Of a DNA stretch of 64,000 nucleotides, positions 25,539 through 38,884 are shown piece after piece. The notes beneath the pieces were generated by a model. It had not been told where the DNA came from. It did no database searches and was given only the letters and a program-made list of their open reading frames with translations. Source of the DNA: Nymphaea colorata. Lineage: Eukaryota > Streptophyta > Magnoliopsida > Nymphaeales > Nymphaeaceae. The first letter of the stretch is position 1. Every line of letters starts with the position of its first letter. A program made the position numbers and the translations under genes. The DNA lies in contig NW_022204507.1 of assembly GCF_008831285.2 (NCBI RefSeq), forward strand, positions 6,592,174 to 6,656,173, written 5' to 3'.

Positions 25539-25550
25539 GGGCTGATACCA
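25539..25550 (-). other. candidate retroelement primer-binding site
   Basis: Minus-strand TGGTATCAGCCC resembles the plant initiator tRNA-Met primer-binding site TGGTATCAGAGC with two mismatches. It lies 5 bp inside a candidate LTR terminus. The other two primer sites in this window are closer to the consensus, so this one is tentative. Confidence 0.3.
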
Positions 25551-25555
25551 AAAAT

Positions 25556-26079
25556 TGTATGTCATTAGTACTTTTGAAACGACAAAACAAAATAGCAATT
25601 CTTTAGGAATTCGGGCAGGCACGAGTGATCCTCGAGTCTGTGGTTACCTCCGAACGAAGGGGCTTGAGTTCCAGAAGTCTCATGTTCTATCTTTTTCTTT
25701 TGGCAAGGTGGGGCGTGCTATCTGCTCGGGAAGTGGCTAGGCGATAGCTACAGGAAAGCTGGTCATCCAAGCTGCAAGGGAGGGATGATTTGATCGGCCC
25801 TTCCGCCATTTCTCCATACCAGCTTCTTCTACATATACCGCAGTTGAAGCACCTAAAGGCTCTGAGATCCAAAGTAATCAAACACGGCCTAAGGTTTCTC
25901 TTGTGGATCTAATTTGAACTAAATTCCTTCTATTTTGAACAAAGTTTTGACTATGAAAGTGTGACGCAATTCGTAATTCACGGTAATTGGCTTCCTCACC
26001 TTTTTATAGTATTAACACAAACTTAGTTGTGGATTCTTTGTTGGGGTCTTCTTTTTGCTTACGGTTTTAAACTAATACA
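25556..26079 (-). mobile_element. candidate LTR (~524 bp)
   Basis: Read on the minus strand the segment starts TGTATTAG and ends GACATACA, giving TGTAT/ATACA inverted termini, and is followed after 5 bp by a tRNA-Met-like primer site. That geometry fits the 5' LTR of a minus-strand element. No partner LTR was found in the window, and the termini could match by chance. Confidence 0.25.
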
Positions 26080-27333
26080 ATCTTATTGCAATTTATCTAA
26101 GGACTGTGTTTTTTAATTTAAACGGCAAAATGAAGGCATGAAGTAAAATTCCTATTTTAAAAAGTGAAATGTTAGCTGAAGTCATAAAAGTAATTTTGTG
26201 ATAAGAGGATCGTATTAAAACAAAGATATCATATTAGTGGATGTTGGATTGAAATCCATATTTGATATTTTTACAAAAAGCATGTTATTTAAAAGAATAT
26301 GATGTAGTCTACTTTTAAAATTATAGAAAAGGTAGGCTTGGAAATAATTTTTTTTTGGAATTTATTTAAAGCACCAAAAACGTTTTTTCTTTGAAAATGC
26401 TTTGCTTTAGTTTTTTGTCAAATGCAATAAATGAACGTTTTGACACATAATTACCGACAAACATTTGATCCAGAGAATATTTTTTAATAAATAGGCAACG
26501 GCAAAATTATTTAGGAGAAATTAAATGGTGTTTTCCAAATTCTCCCATCTTTTTACAGAATGTGATGGTGTTGGCATACTTAACACATTTTTTTTCACTT
26601 TGAATCAATTCATTTTTTATAAATAAAATTATGAATCATTTTAATTCCATATTTTTAATTTTACTTTTTTTGATGATCCGCTAAGTTATTATATCGTTGA
26701 TTTTATTTGTTCAACCTTGAAACAATTAAAATTTAAAACTATGTAAAATAAATTTTGTAAAATGTATATTTCTGTCACTTGACATGATAAATTTAGGTCG
26801 AATAACGTGGGTCAGAGTTATTAATTATTAATATTGTTCCACATCAGTGGATGTGTCTTGAATAGCCATCTTGCCAACACGATGCAAGGCTAATAATTAT
26901 CATGTTTCTTCTTTTTGTCATATTTAAAATCAATGAAATTAGTTTGAATTATTCTTTAATTCAAGAATTTTAAAAATAAGGTGACAGACCTATACGTCCC
27001 ATGTATTCAAAGGAACACCATCCATGGAAGACAATTGGATATTTCAACACATGGAGCATAGGTATGGCTACCTGTATCTACCTCTAGCTACCCATTTTTA
27101 TATGGATTTGGTATTTACTGATGAAGTCAAAGTAACAATGAACCAATAAATTGCGAGCATTATATTTGGCCTCGGGGGAATAATAACAGTTATAAAAATC
27201 CTGCTCTGGCCAATACCGACAAAAGCACTAAGGTAAACTTTACCCAACGGCCTATACAGATGTCATTGATAATTTCCATATTGCACTTTCCATCCTTCAA
27301 GGCTACAACAAAAGAAAATGAAGACATTCTTAC
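26080..27333. other. AT-rich non-coding stretch
   Basis: Very AT-rich, with no open frame or recognisable repeat. It lies just downstream of the demethylase pseudogene and may contain its decayed last exon and 3' flank. Confidence 0.4.
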
Positions 27334-30289
<2,956 letters not shown>

Positions 30290-31300
30290 AGAGTTGTATC
30301 GGAATAACAAAGTTTAAAATTATCTTAGCAAAATATAGTTGTATCAGAATAACAAGATTTTAAAATTTAGAGATGTAACAAGTAACTTAAATTTATTGAA
30401 GCAAAACATGGGAGTTCACATTACACTATAAAACTTTCCTCTGGTGTAGAATCTTACCATAGAATGTTTTGCCCGAAGAGGGAGATTCATATAAGCTTCT
30501 ACATTTAATTCTTATTAAAAAAGCAATTCTAACGTCAATTTGGTATGTGTCCCAACCTTTAATAGAAATTTACAAGAACCCTAATTAATGTCATCTTAGC
30601 TGATGGACAGAAGGCTTCTGAGTAGTCTATGACTCATCATATTATTGATTATTACCCAGGCAAGTTCATTCTAAGACTCATAGGATACAATGAGATATCA
30701 GTCAGGCATGTCCCATGCTGAGAAGAAAATGAATCATATGATGTAGTTAGCAAGCTGCCAATAGGTGTACTAGACCTTTTTTTAACTCAATGTTCTTTTC
30801 AGGTGGGCTGTTGACATCTTTACTAGCTTCTTGACTTCCTGTGTAATAGATAATGACCTAAGGGGAATTAAGGTCTGTGGATTTTATTACAGATGGTTGT
30901 TTAGTTCAAGAATATAAAGACTAGGCATATCAGATTGTGCAACATCTATCATCATAATTCACAGCTAAAGCATCTTCTTCGTAAAGAAATACATATTCAT
31001 TGTCTTCTTTAGGAACATCATCATAAATTTTTCCCTTACCAAGAAAACTATCATTAAGAACATATAATTTGCTATTCTAGGGATAACAACAACTATATCT
31101 GTTTGATGTAGGTATACCCAAGTAAAACACAAGCATTTTCTAAACATAAAATAAAAATGCTCAGAGTTTACATTACGTGCTTGTGTTTTACTTCTACAGG
31201 ACAATTTTGTTGAGTACAACCACATGCTTCTTGTGAACAATTTCTTCAATTTTAAGGTAATTTTCAAATTGACCTAAGTGAATTGTCCTCCAAAATAAGT
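30290..31300 (-). mobile_element. decayed Ty1/Copia polymerase remnant
   Basis: The minus strand shows ordered Copia pol blocks broken by many stops and shifts. At 31,080-31,150, CVLLGYTYIKQ matches the CVFLGYS-x-x-QKGY block between integrase and reverse transcriptase. At 30,470-30,655, blocks like EAFCPSAKMTLIRVLV and the following MDVKNAFL-like and ESPSSGKTF parts match the ETFAPVAKMTTVRVLL reverse transcriptase region. The D-D active-site segment is not visible. It lies upstream of the JMJ pseudogene, consistent with insertion into one of its introns. Confidence 0.6.
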
Positions 31301-33814
31301 TCTAAAAATTTCAGATTTTTCTCAAACTGAGTTTTAAAAAGTTTTGTGAAAATATTTGAAGAAACAAAGAAAGTCATTTCAGCCTACAACTTAGTGAAAG
31401 AAGAAAGTACTCACATGTTGTCACCATGACCTTGTTTAGTGGCATGAATTTTCCACTCAAACTGACATCGGTAGACAATACCTTTTCTTGTACTTGTTCA
31501 CTAAGCAAAAATTCATGCTTTAACAGCAATTGAAATACCTGTGATATTCGTTGGATTCTTCACAAGCAATATTCAAGCTCTTATTTTGCAACCTTAGATG
31601 GGGTTTATATAGGTGAATCCATAGATTGTCATCATTGAGTACAAACAAAAAGATAATAAAAATTTGCTTCGAATTCAAAGTTCAAAGAGTCACTTTTTCT
31701 TTTCTGAATTTTAGTTCCTTCAAATAATAAATTAATGTTGTTGTGATTTATTGCCTCATTAATAGTTTATATAGCACTCCACATGTTTGGATTTTGGAAG
31801 GACTTAAGAATAGTTTCATAAGAAAATTTTTGCCAACACTTTAGAAGTTTAGATACTCGTGGGTCATTATCAGCCAATTAGTAGTGTATATTTCCCCTAC
31901 ATCTGAGCTTATACAATTAAGCAGGACAAAAAAAGGTATACCACTTAATATGTGCAGATCAAACCCAATGGATGTTACAAAATTTATGCTAGTTGATTTA
32001 TAACATCATAACTATGAGCTTCAAACATGTTATAGACTATTTGGAACATACCCTCTATGGCAGTGGTAAATGGGCAGCAAAACTGTTACAAGACAAGATC
32101 AAATAGGCCCTCTTCAGGTGCACCAAGGCTTTCATCCGAATTTTCTGCTATGCTCTCATAAAAGAGGGTGGCTTTTCCGTTTTGGTAGTCTTGTTTCAAT
32201 GCCTCATTTGATATTTATGTTAATTCCTTTACCAACGCAAAAATAGTAATTTCTTTCTCATGACAAATTTGCCAAGGCATCAGCAAAATTAGGCCATAAT
32301 TCCTAACTGCAAATGCAAGATAATAAGAATTATATTAAAAAATCTAAGCAATATTCGGAGCTAGGAGAAGATAGGAGAATAAAACCCAAGTACAATAGGC
32401 AGGCCCAAATATAATTAAACAGATAAAAGTATTTAGCAACCAACTTGAGAATAGGTGACCATTGGCATTGAAGGCCCAAGCTTGAGCATCTTAATAGCAA
32501 AAATACAAGGAAATAAATTTGAAAGGAAATAACTCCAGATTTTCATATTATGTAAATGTTATGGATGATCAAGTAAGCATAATCCCATGAATTAAATAAA
32601 ATGGTGATCCAGTTTATACATGTTTTTTATTTTTATTTTTTCCTCTTTCATTCAGGATGATTATATGAATCTTTGAACTCCCAGTTAAAAATCTCATTTT
32701 ATTTATATATTCAATTCACTTAATGTCACGAAGCAGCCGTAATGAAATATGATATGGAAAACTCAGGAAATGAGACAGAAAAATCAATTTCTTGTTTTTA
32801 GCTTATCAGACAGGAAATGCAAAAGGGAGTAAAACACATGGGAAAAAGTGTTGTCTGAGTGCGAGTGCAATAAAAGAAAACACTAAAATAAAATATTCAC
32901 ATTCACTTACTATAAAGAAACTTCATTTAAAGAGAAAGATCCATCTCAATTCAACATTAGCCTGTCTTGTTAAACTAGTTAGAAGCTAGCATCAACATAA
33001 ATCCAAGTATAATACATAAATGAACTTACCTGAGGCCAATGTCCAATTGAAATGATTAAAAAAAACAAAAATAGATTAAGAAGGAGAAAGTGAAGCACGG
33101 CACAGGAAAGTACTTGATCTGCAGAAAATCAATTAATTTTAGGACGAAAGTGACTATAAGAGACAATAAAAGAAAAAACTTCAGATCGTAACAAGGGACT
33201 CATTGTTCATCTATCAAAAGGGAGGAGCAGACACAAAACTCACCATTGGCTCCTTCACATGTAAAGTTCTGCAAACATACTTCCTTATACAACTTATCTC
33301 TCGAAGAATCCAATCCCAGGGGACCCGGTCACACAATTGCTTATATTATCGTAGAAGTTGGGGAAGGCTCAAACTAATAATGAAGCAACAAAATGAAATG
33401 CACGGGAACTACATAAATGCAATGAAATAGTTTAGAACTTAACACACTACCTTGTCTATATACACAAAAGTATTCTTCTTGACTGTTATATATGTTGGCA
33501 TATTTAACATCGGCTTACATATATAAGAGAGAGAGATTAAGTTGGGGCTTATACATGAGAGAGAGAGAGAGGGAGAGAGAGGGAGGGAGTGAAGGGCTTG
33601 AATATCCCTTGTGCATATCCTTCATCATTTTCTGCACAGCCATTCGAGTTTCTCTTAGTCCAACATGAATCCATTTCGTTGTCGTTATGAAATTTATGTT
33701 TTTTCTTGTGAAGAACACATTTTAAATTGATTTTCCTTGATGTTTTGATATAGTTCGAGATGCGTGAAAGTTTGATTTAAAATTGAAATTTCTTCTTGCC
33801 TTCTTAGTTGTAGT
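31301..33814. other. AT-rich stretch, possible Copia 5' remains
   Basis: No confident gene. Minus-strand fragments near 32,040-32,170 could be the decayed gag of the adjacent Copia element, but the match is too weak to call. A GA-rich run of about 65 bp at 33,524-33,588 explains the Ser-Leu frame there. The JmjN part of the demethylase was looked for and not found. Confidence 0.3.
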
Positions 33815-34090
33815 TTAGTATAGTGGGGACATGGTTTAGAGTAGTGCTCGTGGTTCAAAATGCCATGCTTGTTTGAGTCCTAGTTAATGTAGTTGTAGTT
33901 TGATTGTTAACTATCGTGCTCTCTTCATTGAGCTTGTGATTCTATTTAAATGCATGTATGTTAGTTGCACGTCATGGATATACCTAGGTATATAAGGATG
34001 CATGTGTACATTGGAGTTGTAGTCATCTATATTTGCCGCTACTCCTTCTACATCGGTATCTTCACTTTGTTTTGTTTCTCACTTCAAGCC
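33815..34090. repeat. dispersed repeat shared with 62.1-62.35 kb, copy 1
   Basis: Same-orientation homology with 62,115-62,350. Shared blocks in order: TAGTGGGGAC, CATGCTTGTTTGA, TCTTCATTGAGCTTGTGATT, TGTATGTTAGTTGCAC, ATTGGAG(T/C)TGT and TTTGTTTCTC. The copies are clearly diverged. They are probably parts of a retroelement; no coding sequence is seen. Confidence 0.8.
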
Positions 34091-35155
34091 TCTTATTTAT
34101 TGAAAAGGCTAGCCCTTTCTCTTTTGAGTGCCTAGAACACTTGAATACGCTTTTTTTGTGGAGGAGACTCTACCTGTCTTCATAATTATTGATGGTGCAG
34201 TAGAAGAAGGAGGCAATAGGATTATCTATAAAGATTTGATCCCTGATTCTGCATGCATTGTATTTCCTCATTAAAATTGGTAGCCAATTGAAGGGGGTTG
34301 GGAAGAAAGGAATTAGGGGCATTTTTATCACCTCTTCCTATGCATCAATGTATAGTGCCATTTTTGAAGTTGAAAGTTCATCTACAAGCCAACATGAGCC
34401 ATTAATCAGTATTTGTGTGACATGATGATGATATCATGCAGAAAACCATGCATCCATGCATGCATGGTGGTGAAGCAATGGTGCTTGCAGGTCTGGTAAG
34501 ACTTCGATTGTGTGATGATGCTGTCACCCCTTTCATGTCTTGTTTCAAGCATGCATATCGAAGAGGATTTTTTATTAGGATGTATTATTATTTTCTGCAA
34601 ATAGATGAACATCAATAGGATTGACAATTCAACACCTTGTGTTAGCATTCTCGAGATTGAGGTGCCTAATATTTAACTGCATTTTGAGTACTATGTTGCA
34701 GACAGAAAAATATGGAAGGAGAGAACAAACAGTGCATCACTCTGGTCATCCATCTGAAGTGATACATAGTCTACGAGCCTTCAAAGATGAAACATCGGTG
34801 GCTCCATTGGACCATGGAGTTTTATGATCCTCATTTGCAATTTGAAGTGTTTACATTTCAAATCAAGTGGAAAAAGATTTTGACTTACTATTTTGTGCAA
34901 AACTTTGGTTTCTCTTTATGCTTGCTCATCCTTTTGATGGCCATTTATTCTTTAGTTCCTTAAATTGGTCAGCTTTCTTTTCCTCTATTTTAGTGACTTC
35001 TTAAGCAAGTCCATACAATATTGCCCATTATAGTGAATATTGGAAAGAGTTTGATCCCAAGGGGTTACACATCACTCTTTGGAGTATAAGATTGTAGTGC
35101 GACTTCTTCGAATTCAGATGGTCTCATCCAAGTGTTTTCCCCATTCTCCGGCAAG
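34091..35155. other. non-coding flank of GH2 pseudogene
   Basis: Plus-strand frames at 34,436-34,618 and 34,621-34,827 carry no recognised domain. The right part lies directly upstream of the GH2 start codon and may be its former promoter and 5' leader; no clear TATA box was identified. Confidence 0.35.
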
Positions 35156-35911
35156 ATGATGCCAGCTCTGGCCAGCGAAGTTGTCTTCACGATTTGGAGT
35201 GGCAATAGGGTTTGGGAAGATCAGGCGATCATCAAGTGGCTGAAGCATGATGCTCATGTGCTGCTGCAAGGCCACGACATGGTCAAAGGTGAGTCACATT
35301 TTTGTTCTTGATGAGACACTTGTTCAAACGATCTTTGCATGTTGCTGAATTGCCTCGTGGCCTTGGAGTTGGATGAGGATCGACTATGCATCTTGTGTGT
35401 GTGAGTGATTGTCTATGCACATTCTTTTGTTGTTTAGATTTGGTTAGTTGCTGTTGTGTACTGAATTATAATCTTCTGTTGCTTTTCAGGATTAGTAGAT
35501 TATTTGGAAAACTTTAGATAGGGATTTGCATTTGAGTTTGTATAATTAAACTTTTTCATTTTTTTTTTCATTTTTTTATTGCAGATAGTTGAATTTGGCA
35601 TTCTTCATATATTTCTGCAATGTATTCTTGACATACTTTTAAAAATTAAAGTTATTCAACTGCTGGTTGCTGGTCCTCTCAAGTATTGGTGCAAGAGAAG
35701 CAAAGTTGATGTGCTGGTTTCCAACTTAGCCACATGGAATGACGATGCTGTTTCAAGTTCTTTAGAGAGTGTTAGCTATTGGGTTGAGGGCTTGCCATTT
35801 GTTCACTCATTGAGTGGTTACTGAAAATTTATTTGGCAACTAGCCCCACAAGAACACCTGTGAGGTTCTATGAGAGTACATTTGAAGATGTAAATTGCAA
35901 AGAGCTACCAG
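35156..35911 (+). pseudogene. plant GH2 beta-galactosidase (LacZ-like), N-terminal fragment
   Basis: Plants carry a large LacZ-type glycoside hydrolase family 2 enzyme with a distinctive N-terminus. Exon 1 (35,156-35,288) starts MMPALAS and contains VWEDQAIIKWLKHDAHV, matching the conserved VWEDPSFIKWRKRD-H-V start, and ends in AAAG|GTGAGT. Exon 2 (about 35,673-35,911) has GPLKYWCKRSKVDVLVSN, then ATWNDDAV and VEGLPFVHSLSGY. In the next codon a TGA replaces the conserved Trp of SGYWKF; a frameshift follows, and RFYESTFEDVNCKELP continues in the other frame. The acceptor before exon 2 reads CTG rather than CAG. The catalytic domain is absent: only about 115 residues of more than 1,000 remain. 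Confidence 0.88.
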
Positions 35912-37882
35912 GTTTGTCTTTTTCTCTCATATGCAAATCAGTGGAAGAGTTAGAAAGTTGAGCCACAGGGGCCACTGTCTTGTCATTTAGTAAAATATAA
36001 AATGTTGTTGCATGTAAGATTTTCCTGAAATAGAAGAAGTGGTTTCTTCTTTTGAGGAAGAAAATGCTATTTTTATCTATTATGAACAAGGCAGTAATGT
36101 TGTACCATAATATTCAATGGAAATGTTATTTTGTGCTATTCTATTTTTCTAAAATCCAATTCATTCTAAAAATTCACAGCTTTTTCATTACCTTATATTG
36201 CTTTCTTTATATTTATAAAGCTATTCTAAAAAGTTTGAAAAGCTCATTCAGTTTATTTACCAGAATTTTTTAAAATGTGGTTTTAAATGACAATGTTTAT
36301 CCTTATGTCTTTCAGAACATGCATGAACAAGGTGTTCTTGCTTTCAACATTCTGAAAATGGCAATCAAACACTTTTAAATGCAATGGAGAACCATGGGAG
36401 GACTAGACCTGTTAAATTTAATGGGGCCCTCTAGAAAGAAGCCAGCCGCCATGGCCGTGCCTTACAAAGACAACATCATGAGAAAAAATCATAGATTTGA
36501 AAGGGAGAAGGAGGGCTTAAAGCCAAAAGAAGGAAAAGGTCTAGATTTCTGTCTTCTTCATCGCCGACGAATATTTGTACTTGCTTGTCACCACATCTCC
36601 TTTTCCTACCCTGATTTCAGGAAGCTGCACTTAAAGTCTCTTCTTGCAATACAGTAGAAACAGGTTTGATTGTTTTTCCCTCTTCTTCTTTAAATTGGAA
36701 AAACATGTTGCCTGTCCTAAACAAAAGAAAGAGATGCTGCTCAATGTGAATATTCTTTTGATTAAATTCAATTTTCTGCAATGGAATATGCTTTCTTTGG
36801 TTTTTGTGGCAACTTCAGAGGCATCAAGCAGTTGGATGCACGAAGCCCAAACTTCTTTTTTTTCTTCCTTATGTTATTTTTTCTTCCACCTTAGTTTAAA
36901 TAACTCTCTGTGAGTGTCTTGTGAGGAGCACATGCCTTCATGTTGACTCATTATACTTCAACTTGAAGGTCTTGAAGTACAATGGCTCATCACTAATAGA
37001 ATTCATGTGGCGATGGTAAAATGAAAAAGTGGGGAAGTCGGCCTCAGAGGAGTTCGACTTTTTTTTTTCTCTTCTCAGTGCGGTAATCTCATACGCCATC
37101 GGTCTCGGATCAGCCACAATAAATTAAGTAAAAAAATACATTTTTTTATTATCTTGTTGCAACATTTCCACCTCGTTGCCAATACAAGATTATTCCAGTA
37201 AGCATTTTATAAGAATAATATTTTGTGTATTGTTGGGTTACGTTTTCAAAATACATGACGTAAAAGTTAACATAACATAATGTCAACAATTAGACGTTAG
37301 ACATGATTACACATTGTGTTTTTAAACAATAATGTAAAGGTTTTGAAATACATTTTACAAGCACACAATGTTCCTCTTATCAAACACACTCCTATTCATT
37401 TTATTCTCTTAGCTATCGTTGCCTAATGGGTCAATATCTATGAAAACAACAACAGTAACAACCTGATTTGATATCCCAACTAAACTAAACCTGATTATTT
37501 CAGTCTCAACCAGTCTGGGTCCTATGTGTGTGTGTGTGTGCAACACAATGGTTCAAGCCGGTTGAAGATCGTGGCATAATGTCAAGTCTTTCATATATAT
37601 GGGGAAGAAAAAGGATGCCAAGGCATGCTTTGTTGGAATAATATATCTTCCCACTGTCTTAATCCTCGTGAAAAAAAACGAGGAAAAAAATAAGGAAATA
37701 TAGTAAAGAAAAAGAAAAGATCCCTAGGACAAAAGCATCGATATGTCAAATTTTCTAACTTGGCCACAGCAAGGTCTATTCCATACAGCTCACACAAATT
37801 CGTTTTGGCCTTTTCACACATGATCACAGCTACAAATAAGGCCTCCAAAGGAGGAAGAACACCATTAATCTCGACATCGCCC
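35912..37882. other. no recognised gene
   Basis: GH2 exons expected after the fragment were not found. The 92-codon plus frame at 36,379-36,657 (basic, Lys-rich centre) matches nothing I know. A (TG)n tract of about nine units lies near 37,524-37,541. The last 100 bp lie directly upstream of the subtilase start codon. Confidence 0.4.
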
Positions 37883-38409
37883 ATGGAAGAAACCAGGCAG
37901 CTCCTCTTCTTCCTGGTCTCTGCTTCTGTCCTTCTCCATGGGGCTTCAAGTAAAGCGCCAAAGGTAGGTATACTTGATATGATACTCTATGATTAGTAGT
38001 TAAAATTTATTGACCTCTTCTTAGTTGTTACTATCTGTTAATAATGATAATTATATTGATAAAGTTCTTGTGATAAAAGACCATCGAATTAGATTTCATA
38101 GAATTGTTGGGCGTAATTGAGCATTTCCAAAACCAAATAAATTTTGAGTCCAGTTTTTCCATGAATTTAAGAGTTTACCAAGAATTAGATTGCTTTTTTC
38201 CTATGTTCTATTTTTCTTTTCCAAAGAAATTGTAGATATTTTGGTATCCAACCTTTAGCTTATTGGGTGTATCTCCAAGCTAGGCACATGTTGTGTACAT
38301 GGGAAGTACGTTGAGTAGCAGCAACGAAGTTGAAGGAGAAAATTATGAGGAAGCAAACCACTTGAAGTTATTGTCATCCGTTATTCCATGGCAAGAAATT
38401 CACTTGTAA
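37883..38409 (+). pseudogene. subtilisin-like protease, signal peptide and propeptide fragment
   Basis: Plant subtilases are secreted serine proteases with a signal peptide, an I9 inhibitor propeptide and a catalytic domain. Exon 1 (37,883-37,963, 27 codons) encodes a signal peptide: RQLLFFLVSASVLLHGASS after MEET. It ends CCAAAG|GTAGGT. Exon 2 begins at 38,284 after a TAG acceptor with AHVVYMGSTLSSSN, the HVVYMG hallmark of I9 propeptides, and continues to NHLKLLSSVIP. It then runs off into WQEIHL and a stop at 38,407. The D-H-S catalytic domain is absent from the window. The splice phases of the two exons are compatible. The break lies just upstream of a large LTR element. Confidence 0.82.
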
Positions 38410-38884
38410 CTGTTTCATTAACTTGAGAAAGGAATCACTTAATCTATGATTTTATTGTACAGTGGGGGCAGTGCGCGGGTGTCATTAATTCATGTGTATA
38501 AGCACTGCCTAGAGGATTTGCTACCACGCTCACAACAAAAGAGGCGGACACATTGTCCAGTGTAGAGAAGGCCCAATCTGTTAAGTATGTCGAGCTATAT
38601 GTTTGAATGATTGAGAAGAAGGCATGACGCGGACCTTTTGTCTCAAACATACTCTTGCCATTCAAACACAGGGGAAGGCATTTGGACAACCTTCAAAGAA
38701 CATATGAAATTAAAGTGCACAACCTTTTGTCTCACTTGGGGTGGTGCCACATAGCTTTCACCAGCATTCGACTGTGCAATAAATGCTTCAAGGGGTGTAG
38801 TTTAACCAGGTAGCATGGTGGTTTACACTCAAAAGATCTAAGTTTGAGTCTCATGTTCTAGGTGTTACGCCTCTAGGCCACAAA
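38410..38884. other. flank with tRNA-like (SINE-type) sequence
   Basis: The segment 38,795-38,875 reads GTAGTTTAACCAGGTAGCATGG, then 30 bp later AAGTTTGAGTCTCATG. This resembles the A and B boxes of an RNA polymerase III promoter in a tRNA-derived SINE. It does not fold convincingly into a tRNA and no SINE body was delimited. The rest has no recognised content. Confidence 0.25.

Noticed and set aside
34406-34648. His/Met-rich minus ORF and its plus counterpart at 34,436-34,618
   Set aside because: They arise from an ATGCATGCATGG-type repeat; no conserved motif or splice context.
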